From Cytospora piceicola (taxonomy: Eukaryota; Ascomycota; Sordariomycetes; Diaporthales; Cytosporaceae): 64,000 nucleotides of DNA. Positions 33,509 through 43,479 of this stretch are shown one piece after another; the first letter of the stretch is position 1, and each line of letters starts with the position of its first letter. The notes beneath the pieces were generated by a model. That model was not told the origin of the DNA and searched no databases. It worked only from the letters and a program-made list of their open reading frames with translations. Made by a program: the position numbers and the translations under genes. Where the stretch lies: the NCBI GenBank assembly GCA_023375675.1, contig JALQBC010000031.1, positions 248,001 to 312,000 of the forward strand, read 5' to 3'.

Positions 33509-35120
33509 TCTCAGAGGACCTCACCAGATGTGTTGGTTGTCTGGTTATCTGTGCCGCCCAACTGCCCAGCTGGTCAGCCGGTGAACCGTGTTGAGTCACA
33601 GGATCCTGTTGCCTGGATATGGACCCATATGTTCGCTTCTCAATAGTGTCTAATTGGCTGCTTATATGCGTAGACCCGTCTATCATGTTCCATCTGGGCT
33701 AAAAGAGAGCAGGCAACCACCTGCAGAGATGCAGCTCAGCATGTGACGCCACACCTCTTAGGTTTACCATTGGACTTGACACTATTGTCCTGCCGTCGGG
33801 TTTGCTGTTGGATTTCCCGTCGGAACGGTCCGTTGTACGCACCTCTCAAGTGCTGTCAATTCCCATAATATTAATATCCGGGCATGCTTTAATGTTATTG
33901 CGTGTGTTAGTTGCTGAGGTACCTAGGGTCGCTGAGAACTTCAGCCTGACTACAATAACGCTTGGAGGAAGCCCAAAAAAACGCGAGCAATCATAAATTC
34001 TATATAACTAGAGCATATACACTTTAAACAAGCATAAATGCCAAGTTACCAGTGCGTATGACTGTACTGCCAGTCTGTTAACAGTATGTAGGTATAAATC
34101 CATCTGTACTGCTCTGACCGAGATACTATAAGTCTGTAAAGTGCTGTTGAAAATGTTTGTCTTTCGAGTTATGTGATCAGAGTCATTGATTGCTCAAGTG
34201 TGATTGTATGCAGTGTGACAGCAAAGCTACCTTGACTATTTATAGAGACAATTTCGAAAGTATTTGAAGAGGTTGTTCCACAATGGTTTTTCACTCGATT
34301 CTCTCCTACATCATCACAATTTGTTCTTTCAACTGGAAGCCGACCAGAACAAACCTCCGTGGACAGGGCTCAAGCCCCAGCAGTATCTATCGACAGAAAT
34401 CGAAGGTTTTTAGACATCGAATCTACCGATATTCGACATGTCCCCAAGAGTCGGCATCGACTTGGACGATACCTGCAAACGCTGCGGATTTCCTATCCGG
34501 CATTGCGATTGTCAGCAGATACCAAGAAAATAACAGGGTGGGCAACCTAATCCTAAGTCTTGGAAACGAATGGACGTGGTTGAAACGGTCAATTTATTTC
34601 TCGTACTACTATCATAAACTTATCTGTATGGAGGAACATGTGCCTAATCGTGCCTTCAATATCAGAATACTTACCCTACCCTTGGAGTGTCTGGCCTGGA
34701 ATACATCCTCCACATACGATTACTCATTCACACCTAGATGTGCACATCCACATTGTATACCCTTGCATTTTTATGACTTTATTCGAACTCTTGCATTGTG
34801 CTGCTGCTTTATATGACGGAGCGCCACCATATTAGCCCTTGTCAACCTTGTTCTCCAAGACAATGTCATTGTTTTCCGGTACTCCAAGCACAAAGCCTGG
34901 TCCAAGGATACTCCTTTGTCTTGTGCCAGCAAGGAAAGCATGACAATGGCTTTGTCTTGGGTTCTTCGAAATACGCCTCCGGGTGTCTTAGCCAACTCAT
35001 ATATATATCCACATGCTACAGCTGAGTTTCAGCTCCAGCTGTCCCCCAACATCAAAGTGACCCTGAGCACCATCAACATCTACTACAGCCATACCTACAT
35101 ACTCCTTCTAGACCTGCAAA
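33509..35120. other. intergenic, with a possible relic
   Basis: Mostly AT-rich sequence without a gene. It contains the possible cysteine-rich relic at 34282-34533 and the leader of the kinase-like gene near its right end. Confidence 0.45.
34282..34533 (+). pseudogene. possible relic of a small zinc-ribbon-like protein
   Basis: One plus-strand frame reads through coding-like sequence (EADQNKPPWTGLKPQQYLST), meets a TAG at 34411-34413, and continues to an ATG-started stretch of 31 residues with TCKRCGFPIRHCDCQQIP before a TAA. The CxxC then CxC spacing resembles half of a zinc ribbon. No start codon is found at the 5' end. It could be a dead gene or a chance frame. Confidence 0.25.
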
Positions 35121-36266
35121 ATGACTTCGCAAACTACGATCAAGTATGCCCATCTGTTTGTCGACGAAGACGACCAATACCTATTCGTCAAGAATTTAGG
35201 TAGCGGAGCCCAGTCTTACGCGCAGCTGGTGTGGCATCTACAATCCGGAGAATTGCGTGTTCGCAAGGTGAGTGTCAGACGACTCAGTCATACCGAAAAG
35301 GAAAAAGATGACACTGAACGCGACTTACTGACAAAGCTACAGGAGAGAGCTCGAGAGACAAACCTCCAGCCCAACATCGTTCGCATATTCTCTGGGGGTG
35401 ATGTGCCGGCCCGCCAGGAGCAGGCTGAAGGCCCACAGAAATGGCACCGGGTGATATGGATGTCGTACATGAACGGAGGCCACCTCAACGACTTCCGCAT
35501 CGGCTGCAACGAGCGAGGGCTTACTGTTCCTCGGTTGATTATCTTGCGTCTGGTACAGCAAGTCGCGTCGGCGCTTCAGTTCATGTACGCAAAGCCAGCC
35601 GTTCTCCACAGGGACATGCACTCCGCTAACATCTTCCTCAACTGGGCGGGCGACAGTGACCTACCAGACTTCTGTATCGGTGACTTTGGACAGGCTATCC
35701 AGGCCGACGATGACGGGGGCTTCAAGCTCTGGGACGGACATGTCAAGGAGCTCTTCGAGGAGGGAGTTCAGCCCTATGAGCAAGACGTACAGTCCCTCCG
35801 CTCACACGCGAAGGCACTTCTGGCTTGTCCACTTGGGAGGGCCAAGAAAGGAAGCATGGGGGCTGAGCCGGATATCGTGAAGCAGGTCATGTCCAAGCTC
35901 GACGAGATTGCCAATCCTGCCATGACCCCCGGTAGCCCCCCTGATCTGACGGGTCTTCTCGATCTTATCTCGAGTGCTTCCGCCTTGCCAAGCGGCTCGC
36001 ATGATATTGCTGACTTCAAGTTCGGTTCACAGGACGCAAACAGTTTGATACCTATGTATCATAATACGGTGGACGAGTGTCTACAGGTGAAACAGATCCA
36101 CGGTCCCTGGCACTGTGCCAAGGTAAGTCTGAGTGTTGATCTGGGGAAAGTATTGCCAGGGATCCTCGAGATCAGCGAGAGAACTCATCATCGACCAAAC
36201 AAGTTGAATGATGATTCAGACACTGATTCGGAAGAGTTACCTGGGGTTCTGAATGTGTTTGATTGA
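35121..36266 (+). CDS. protein kinase-like protein
   Basis: One open frame encodes 381 residues. Kinase motifs appear in order: a divergent glycine loop (LGSGAQSYAQLV), a lysine in strand 3 (LRVRKVSV), the catalytic loop LHRDMHSANIFLN with the HRD motif and its Asn, and the metal-binding DFG in IGDFGQAI. The catalytic set is therefore present. The activation segment and C-lobe are shortened and diverge from standard Ser/Thr kinases, with no clear APE motif. The C-terminus is acidic (DDSDTDSEELPG). Kinase-like proteins of this sort are expanded in some plant- and insect-associated filamentous fungi (recollection). A GTAAGT at 36122 near the 3' end could mark an unused or real donor that would change the last 45 or so residues. 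The gene lies in an accessory stretch with duplicated and mobile sequence next to it. Confidence 0.8.
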   Translation: MTSQTTIKYAHLFVDEDDQYLFVKNLGSGAQSYAQLVWHLQSGELRVRKVSVRRLSHTEKEKDDTERDLLTKLQERARETNLQPNIVRIFSGGDVPARQEQAEGPQKWHRVIWMSYMNGGHLNDFRIGCNERGLTVPRLIILRLVQQVASALQFMYAKPAVLHRDMHSANIFLNWAGDSDLPDFCIGDFGQAIQADDDGGFKLWDGHVKELFEEGVQPYEQDVQSLRSHAKALLACPLGRAKKGSMGAEPDIVKQVMSKLDEIANPAMTPGSPPDLTGLLDLISSASALPSGSHDIADFKFGSQDANSLIPMYHNTVDECLQVKQIHGPWHCAKVSLSVDLGKVLPGILEISERTHHRPNKLNDDSDTDSEELPGVLNVFD

Positions 36267-37064
36267 ATACGTACTGCAACCTGTCCAGTCATTACAAGCA
36301 TTAGGCTTTGCGGGGCATGAGGTGAATATCTCTACAAGGTTTGATTCTATCCATATGTCTTGAGTGAATAGTTCTGGTTGGCGACTCGGACGGTTAGTCT
36401 TCTCCAGTTTTCTTATGCTATCTTTGAAAATCCATAGAAACAATTCAATGTCCCATCAGACGTAATTCGTTCTTCGATAATAAGGCACGGTAAGGTACAG
36501 TGAAGTGCTTATGTAGCACTGAATCTGCTTCTATAACATAATACGATTACTCTGCAGTCCTCCAGTCTACCAAATAGTATATAACTAGATCTACTGGATT
36601 TAAATTGGTCTCAAAGTAATTGTTAGGCTTGTTGCTGTCTTTACAGCTTTAGGTACGGATGACTAACTGCCTCAGGACACTGACAGAGACAAAAGACTAG
36701 TTTCAATGATTTCTACCAGACATAGGCGACAGGTATAAAACCCCGTCGGTCAACAATCCTTAGACTTTACTTCTCCTCTCGATAACATACACACAGAGAG
36801 CAACACACTACCTACGAACAGTGTACGGAAAATCCCACAGTAGTATCGCCACTAAACCACTTACACATATGGGTTCAGAATAACAGGTTGTTTTCAAGGG
36901 TATTTGTCCCGTTCTATATCTGATAGCACCCTAATCCCCCTCTAATCCCACTAAAACATGATTAGACAAACGAAACCAGTAAAATTTCCAAAGAGGATTC
37001 AAGAGCGATCGGTGTACTTTCAACAACAAACGGATCACCCGATCACGAGGATTCACCCGCAGCC
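36267..37064. other. intergenic, upstream of zinc-finger-like copy 1
   Basis: AT-rich, no gene seen. A GGTATAAAACC element lies near 36730 and may be a TATA box for a transcript towards copy 1. Confidence 0.45.
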
Positions 37065-37425
37065 ATGGCCGTTTACATCTGCACGTGCGGAAACCGCAGC
37101 GACAGGCCACCAGCAATGGTCAGTGTGAAGGTGGAGTGCTCAATCTGCCGGGGGTTCAAGTTGTCAAAGCCGGCATGCCAGTCCTGCATGGGCCATGGAA
37201 AAATAAACAACGGATACGTCTTTCAGGACGCCGACTGCGATACTTGTGGAGATAATGGCCTGAAAAAACGACCACCATGCACTCGAGGACTGCTTCAAGT
37301 ATGATGGCAAGGGAGTATCAGAGTTGGAAGACTTTGTATACTGCGGCAACATGGATCATCAACACCACCGCCAGAATGTGAATCGGCCGACTAATCGATA
37401 TCAAGCAACTGGTCCATCTCAGTGA
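37065..37425 (+). pseudogene. CxxCxGxG zinc-finger-like protein, copy 1, frameshifted
   Basis: From the ATG at 37065 the frame encodes 79 residues with a leading Cys pair (ICTCGNRSDRP), then CSICRGFKLSKPACQSCMGHG and CDTCGDNG. It is paralogous to the protein at 39124. At a run of six A (37263-37268) the frame leaves the paralogous reading. A one-base shift restores similarity (ALEDC instead of TRGLLQV) and continues to a TGA at 37423-37425. The copy is therefore probably frameshifted, though a shortened 79-residue protein is possible. The CxxCxGxG spacing recalls the zinc-binding region of DnaJ-type chaperones, but no J domain is present. The 3' flank also matches that of copy 2. Confidence 0.5.
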
Positions 37426-37534
37426 CCTCTTATGTCTGCCATACATACTTGGCTGCGGCATCTTGATGCCATTTTGCGTTTTGGAAGAACTGTGTTGAGC
37501 AGGAGGTGATCCGAAGGAAGGGCAACGGACAGAC

Positions 37535-37539
37535 CTAAG
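37535..37539 (+). repeat. target site duplication CTAAG, left
   Basis: Five-base direct repeat flanking the TRIM-like element; the matching copy is at 38081-38085. Confidence 0.75.
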
Positions 37540-37630
37540 TGTTGGAACACAGCTATCAGACCAGAATCATTCCTAGTTCTCTAGGGGTGGTCACCCTTTT
37601 AGTTGCCTAGTGTAGTGGTTCTGTTCGACA
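37540..37630 (+). repeat. left LTR of TRIM-like element
   Basis: 91 bases, TG...CA termini. It contains nested small inverted repeats (CCTAG and CTAGG) and a TAGTGTAGTGG string matching the Pol III A-box consensus, which may be coincidence. Confidence 0.8.
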
Positions 37631-37989
37631 GGTTATGAGTCCTAGTTCTTCTACCGAGCGATACTTAGGGCAGGGTACCGAGTTCGAGCGCAGATATTAA
37701 TCTGCCCCCTGTTTCTAATAATAGTATTTTCAGTAGCTTAAGCTTTCTCTATCTAAGGTCCCTAGACTAGTTATTAGAAACGAAGCGAAGCGGGTTGCTT
37801 GACGAACAAGCCCGAACCTATAGTGCCCTTACCTGATCAAAGCGGGGCTTCCTTCTAAGAGATTGAGAAGAAGGGATACGATTACGACGACCGCGACCCC
37901 TAATTCTAACACTTTATAAGCAACGAACAGACACTACTACATCCTTCCAGCTCACACATACACAACGTATAATGTGACCTGAGGGGTGG

Positions 37990-38080
37990 TGTTGGAACAC
38001 AGCTATCAGACCAGAATCATTCCTAGTTCTCTAGGGGTGGTCACCCTTTTAGTTGCCTAGTATAGTGGTTCTGTTCGACA
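37990..38080 (+). repeat. right LTR of TRIM-like element
   Basis: 91 bases, one G-to-A difference from the left LTR. Confidence 0.8.
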
Positions 38081-38085
38081 CTAAG

Positions 38086-39123
38086 CTACCCTAGGGTATT
38101 TATTTACTCCACGACAAGTGGCCCCGGGGGGTCAGGGTCTGAGTATAGACATTCAGACAAAAAAAAGGTGTTCATTGATTACACAATGTGTTCGATTCGA
38201 TACAACTAAGGCATTGCAACCTTTCTGATCAGCATAAGTATTGAGTTGCTGTGACATTAATAGGGATATTTATGAATGGTTCCGCTTTATTTTAGGCGAA
38301 CATTCCGCGTGATCTTTCGGACTGTGATTCATTCTAATTTGTTTCTTTTGAAAACCATATATTCGATGTCTTATAATGCTGGTCCTTATTGATGTTTTCC
38401 TCTATCGAATGATCAAGTAGCCCTCTGCCTACCTCTGACGTAGAATTCCAAGCGACTAAGAAACGAAAGTTATAAGCATAACATATAAACAGATGTTTCA
38501 ATAACAAGGGATAAATCAATAGATATAGGACGGAATGGTGTTAAGACTGACTGTAAAAGGCTTATAGCCATTACTGATTGTGCCTATATAGTCGCTAGTA
38601 TGTCACTGGACTGACTGACTGACTTAGGGCTTCAACTTGAGCTGCATATGATCCCGTTTCAGTCTATTACATCATGAGCCTGAGTTGTTGTTCCGTGTCT
38701 TGAAACGCACATGTATGACTGTGTTAGGATACATAACGAGGCCTATAGGCTTTTTTGACACTCGAGGGCGAATGACTATACCTGCTACGGACGCATACAG
38801 TCACGGACACAAGAGACAAGAATATAAATTGCCGGTCTACTATTCTTTGGCTTCACACATCTCAATCTCCATCCCGCACTAAGAGCGCACTGGTTACCTG
38901 GACAAGAACTATCTCAGAGAATACTTGCACAGCCTTAACAAAAAGCCTTTCATACACACCTCTGACGATTGAAGAAGCAACCATACGGTAGAGGTATAAA
39001 CTGATGCTGCGTTATATCTGGCAACCCGACTGCCTTCTTTGATTCCCATAATAACTAACGGGATAGGAAAACTACTTGAGCGATCAGCTCACGAATCTAC
39101 GAACAAACACACAACCATCAGCC
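38086..39123. other. intergenic between the two zinc-finger-like copies
   Basis: AT-rich, no gene seen. A GAGGTATAAAC element near 38990-39000 is a candidate TATA box about 125 bases upstream of copy 2. Confidence 0.45.
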
Positions 39124-39453
39124 ATGGCCGTGTCCATCTGCAATGACTGCGGGAAACGCAGCGACCAGTTCCCCGGACTGGTAGTTTTCCTACTTGTTTG
39201 CCCGGTCTGCTCCGGTTCCAAGTTACAAAAGCCAAAATGCGAAGAATGCGTTGGCAGTGGCCGTAAGGAAGACAAGACTTGTTGCGGCATATGTGGAGGC
39301 ACTGGTCTGCAGAACGATTCGACTGTTCTCGAGGACTGTTGGGGGTGTGGCGGCTCTGGATCCAGCCACCAGGAAGGGCAGACTTTGTGCGAGAACGAAG
39401 TCCATTCAAATGTCATGAGCACCATTGCGAGGGTCGAGCCTGAGCAGTCCTGA
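39124..39453 (+). CDS. CxxCxGxG zinc-finger-like protein, copy 2
   Basis: The gene encodes 109 residues from the ATG of MAVSICNDCGKRSDQ; the frame is open further upstream, but this start aligns with that of copy 1. Cysteines come in regular pairs: CNDCGKRS, CPVCSGSKLQKPKCEECVGSG, CCGICGGTG and CWGCGGSG. The repeated CxxCxGxG unit is that of the DnaJ cysteine-rich domain, which binds two zinc ions and contacts unfolded proteins. This is a stand-alone version without a J domain or signal peptide, and its role is unknown. It is intact, unlike copy 1, with which it shares start context and about 90 bases of 3' flank, showing a tandem duplication. Confidence 0.65.
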   Translation: MAVSICNDCGKRSDQFPGLVVFLLVCPVCSGSKLQKPKCEECVGSGRKEDKTCCGICGGTGLQNDSTVLEDCWGCGGSGSSHQEGQTLCENEVHSNVMSTIARVEPEQS

Positions 39454-40468
39454 GTCTGTTACGTCCGGCACACACACTTGGCTGCGGCAACTTGGTGCCC
39501 AATTTTGGAAGAATTGCCTGAGCAGGGTGTAATACGAAGGGTGGTAACGGACAGACCCAGCCTACGTATTTCACGATGACAACTGGGCTAGGACTAGTCA
39601 GAGCATAGTTATTCACACCTGAACATAAATCAAACACACTAAGCTGGCGTCGGTAGAAACAACGTGTATAATGTTGTGAGCCGGTGCACAAACACATCAA
39701 CTTGAAGTCACCGGTAGTGATAATTATCCCGCGAAAGAGCCGGGGGACCTCGGGATTACAGATCCATGTCGGAAGACAGAGAGCCAATCAACAACATGTC
39801 CTGGAGGGGAAGTCGTTGACAGACAGAACGTCCGTCCAGCATCATGACGCGCCCAGAATTGTCATGTGATCTTACACAGAGGCCAATCATAGTAGACCTG
39901 ACCACCTGAGTGCACGCATGGTCAGGTTGGGTATGGATTCTCGATGTGCCGGCGAGGACCTTGGCCGCCTAGATCGGACAGGCTGGGGCTACCAAAGTCC
40001 TTGGTGCCACTGGACGTTTACCACTCGTCAGAATATGATCCAGGCGGACGGGGCCATCGGCAACCTGCGGATAGGTAGTCAAGACGTAGAGTAGACCCAG
40101 AAGCCGAGAAGCCAAAACACTTGTAGGCATGACGACTTCCGTGAGCCAGCAGATGACAAACTGAGAGCGTCCAGAAGGTCTACCCAGAGGGGGAGAATCC
40201 GTTATGCAGGCAGAACAGGCTGACCGGGACGTCAGGATGGAGGATGGAGGAAAGAAAGGCAGGAAGTGAATGTCGCCGCAAGAAAGAGACCCGTCTTGGG
40301 TACGGTAGCTCTAGCGAATCGGAGTTTCCTCCGACCCCACCATCCCCCGTTGCTGCTTGGTGCCTGTCAACTCTGGGGGGTGCGTGTGTGTGTGTCCGTC
40401 CCTTGGAAAGCAAAAAGATTTGGAGGTTTGGTGGTCAAAAACAATAAAAAGGCAAAAGAGAACGAATA
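39454..40468. other. intergenic, with paralogous 3' flank
   Basis: Bases 39459-39560 match 37430-37535 downstream of copy 1 (shared ACTTGGCTGCGGCA and AACGGACAGACC strings). This copy lacks the TRIM-like insertion. No other gene is seen, and the rest holds only short frames. Confidence 0.55.
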
Positions 40469-40606
40469 TGATCTGGCACGGGTTCGAACCGCAGACCTTC
40501 AGTGTACCTAACAGGCTTCTCACCACATTACATTATATGTTTATTATATAATATGGATCGAAAGAGAGTGTTAGACTGACGTGATAACCAACTACACCAC
40601 CGGACC
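40469..40606 (-). tRNA. tRNA-Val (AAC) with 64-base intron
   Basis: Exons 40606-40569 and 40504-40469 make a 74-base tRNA. The acceptor stem pairs GGTCCGG with CCAGATC (six of seven positions, with one C-A mismatch at pair 5-68) and A73 follows. The D arm reads GTGTAGTTGGTTATCAC. The anticodon stem TCAGT/ACTGA closes the loop CTAACAC, giving anticodon AAC. The T arm is TGCGG, TTCGAAC, CCGTG. The intron sits at the standard 37/38 position and contains GTTAG, complementary to the anticodon loop CTAAC, as expected of pre-tRNA introns. Runs of T after the 3' end fit Pol III termination. The wobble-rich T stem and the mismatch could mean early decay. Confidence 0.72.
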
Positions 40607-41319
40607 GATTTGTTCTTGTTGTTGCTGGGGTGTGAGGGAGGTATTATATTGTGGGGTGGAGTGGTGTGGATCGGGCATGGCTGCTTGGTGGCTGTTTGGT
40701 GGATGCTTTGGTGGATGCTTTTTAGTGGCTGCTTGGCTGGCTAGCTGTGGCGGTCGGCTTACATAATGTATTTGTGTAACTTTAGTGTGCAACAGGCGGT
40801 GCCCCTAGACGTTCGGACTCCCTTACGTAATTACACCTGTCGGAGGACCTCCTGTAAACACCTTCTGATTGAGCCTCATCTACTGCGTAGGTCGACATAA
40901 AGATCAAAACACCAAAGGATTCTCACGATAATTTTCACGCACCCACTCCCACCCACACAGGCTTCTCGTGTACAGGTTGATTATGTAACGAGGCTTTAGT
41001 GGAATGGAACTGGAACGAAATGCACGGGTCAGAGTCAATCAACCCTCGACGTTGTGTGCACGTAGGTTCGCGTGGGATTGTACGGTTCAATGTTTTCCAA
41101 CCTGCGGGTCGGGTATCTCTCAATAATAAGCGTCCATAAGTAGTCAGACCCGACAAACACGTTTGGCACATCTGAACAGTGTCATGGGGAGGGCACATGA
41201 GGCCAGTAACACTTGGTATTTAAAAGGAATTGTGAACATGGTTGAGACAATTTTCTAACATAACTATGAAACCATCGAATATCCCACCCGATTATGAAGT
41301 TACAGTCCTCAGCCTATAT
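40607..41319. other. intergenic
   Basis: No gene is supported. It includes a GTGGTGG/TGGCTGCTTGG-like simple repeat at 40660-40745. Confidence 0.5.
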
Positions 41320-42863
41320 CTAAAGCTTGAAGGGTCCAGCACCTGCAGTCTGGAAAAATCCATCTGGGTCGTATTTTGCGCTGACAGCCCGCAAATGTGC
41401 CTTACTTTCGGGTCCATATGAACTGATAGGGTCTTGGTGGGGGAAGGCATAGTTCAAGTATCGATAAGACACCGAAACCCCCTTGCTTTGCGCCTCGTTG
41501 TCTATATCCTCGAGTGCCTTCTTGTTGATCTGGAACACCTCCTTGTCGTCGCTGGGATTGTCCCAAGAGGTGTAGAACAGTATCACAACAAGAGGCCCAT
41601 CTGTATCCTTGAGCCCGAGAGAGTTTCCGCCACGGGCGACAGACTGCTCAGATATAGCGACTGGCAACGGCTCGAGAGTGATCGAGAAAAGTAGATTTTC
41701 CACCCCTTTCAATTTTCCAAGTGACGTGCGGAACGTCTCAACAGCGTACTCAAGTATGTTTGTGTCAGCCTTCACAGTTGTAGACATTTTCACGACCCTA
41801 TTAGCAGTTAGCATTTCTAGAATAGTTGATAGCCTAGCTTATCAGTATACTCACCTGTTTGAGGGTGCACCAGAAAACGCCTCGTCTGTAAAACCTTTCA
41901 GGTAGTCCACACGAAGGGTCCTTATTTGGTCTAGTTGAGGCTGAACATCTGCAAATGGTTCAAGTGCCTTAGGCTTCTCCGGCTTCGTGCAGAATATATC
42001 ATTCATACACAGGACGTCTCCAAGAGCAGGGGCGTATCCAAGACTGAGACAGATATGGATATTGGCATCGGCGTTTGGATCATGCAGATACTCAACGAGG
42101 CTTTGAATCTGCCCGGAGAAGCTAGGCTGGAAGTAGAAAGTCTTGCCTCCCCATAGCTGGCCCTGTTCGAAAATACTGAGGTCGAAGCGCGTGACGATGC
42201 CGAAATTGTTTCCACCGCCCTTGAGCGCAACCCACAAGTCCTTGTTGGTTTCGGCATTGGCATTCACGATCTCTCCGCTGGCGAGGACAACTTCATAGTT
42301 GACGACATTGTCGCAAATGAAGCCCCGAGAATAAGAGAAGTATGATAGCCCCCCTGAAATATGAAGAGTCAGGACACATCCATGATATTACTTCACTTCA
42401 GACGTGTCAGCTTACCTTGGACAGCGTCTCCTCCGATGCCACCGGAAGAATGCCGATTACCCACCACACCGAATCCTGCTGCCATCACAGTGTCGTAGAC
42501 CTTCCCCCACTGTTCCCCAGCCGCAACCGAGATAATCTTCTTCTCTGTGTCAAGCTCGACTCCCTTGAGATTTCGTAAATGGATCGTAAGACCGTCGCGG
42601 ACATTGGCAACTCCGGGCGTTGCCTGCTGACCGGAACCGCACGTGGCAAAGTTGAAGCCATCTGCAAAGGGTCTCAACGCCTTCACGGTCTCCGCGAGTT
42701 GCGATGCTGATCCTGGGGTCAGGAAGCATGCGGGCCTCAGCTCCCGTTCCAGCTTTGTGAAGTATGACTTGATGAATTCATCATACTCCTCGTTTCCGGG
42801 GGGAACGACCAGGTCGCTGGAGATCTTCTTGATGACTTCAATGGCTTTTGAGACCGAAGACAT
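41320..42863 (-). CDS. FAD-linked oxidoreductase (berberine bridge enzyme-like)
   Basis: Three exons, 42863-42416, 42353-41855 and 41797-41320, joined by introns of 62 and 56 bases, give 474 residues. The FAD-binding type 4 (PCMH) fold is visible: ERELRPACFLTPGSASQLAE, GLTIHLRNLKGVELD, GNRHSSGGIGGDAVQGGLSY, and LWVALKGGGNNFGIVTRFDL. The C-terminal substrate domain ends in the family pattern KYDPDGFFQTAGAGPF. Members oxidise diverse small molecules, often in secondary metabolism. Where covalently flavinylated members have an R-x-G-G-H loop, this one reads GSGQQATPG, so the His that links FAD is missing and the cofactor is probably held non-covalently. There is no signal peptide, unlike many secreted relatives. 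A degraded P450 gene lies beside it, so the pair may derive from a former metabolic locus. Confidence 0.88.
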
Positions 42864-43479
42864 TGTGAAGAATGGAGACTTGTCACAGAACCGATCTCGA
42901 GAGTAATCAAGGACAAGAAGGTCTCGTGGTTGGAAGGAGACAGGTCAAGAGTCTGCAATGGCCTGCGAGACTGGTGGGGGGGGGGGTTGTTCAAATGGTC
43001 GTGAAAAGATGGCTCATGGGATTTGCCAACATACTCAAGTACTCACCTACGGTAAGTAAGATCAGCAGAACCAACCGTTCAACGTTCCCCGATTTCAGCC
43101 AATGCCATCACCCGAACGCTGTGCCTCATAAAGGTGTGCATATGCATCGTGACCGATGCACAGCGGATACGGGCGGAATTATGTACTAGTCTACAAGTGC
43201 AGAGATCGGCACCAACAGACTGTCTTTGATAATCTATTTTGCCGGAACGCGGTCTCATTCGTAAGGCTACCTACCCTAAGGTAGGTATCGATAATTTTCT
43301 GTTCTCAATTCTGACCTGTTCAGCAGCCTGACCTCTTCAATACCTGCCTCAAGCTAGATCGACATGTGAGAATGATGTTTGATGCCTGGAGGTACCTCCT
43401 CCAAGGTGCAGATATGATTACAGAGTACAAATAGTTAGATGATTGTCCTATCGCCCTACTGGTGGCTTAACACCAACAT
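42864..43479. other. intergenic
   Basis: 5' region of the oxidoreductase gene, with a G13 run at about 42975-42987 and a CTACCTACCCTAAGGTAGG inverted repeat near 43267-43285. No gene is seen. Confidence 0.45.

Larger units (their letters stand above)
37540..38080 (+). mobile_element. TRIM-like LTR element
   Basis: Two direct repeats of 91 bases (37540-37630 and 37990-38080) differ at a single position (TGTAG against TATAG) and enclose 359 bases. Each repeat begins TGTTGGAACA and ends TGTTCGACA, giving TG...CA ends that are imperfect inverted repeats, as in retroviral-type LTRs. The element is bounded by a perfect 5-base target duplication, CTAAG. A purine-rich tract, GAGGGGTGG, lies directly before the right repeat, where a polypurine tract is expected. 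A clear tRNA primer-binding site was not identified after the left repeat. The inside has no protein frame, so this is a non-autonomous terminal-repeat retrotransposon in miniature. The single difference between the repeats suggests a recent insertion. Confidence 0.85.

Noticed and set aside
37600..37700. tRNA-derived SINE inside the TRIM-like element
   Set aside because: A string matching the A-box consensus occurs, but no properly spaced B box or tRNA fold could be built.
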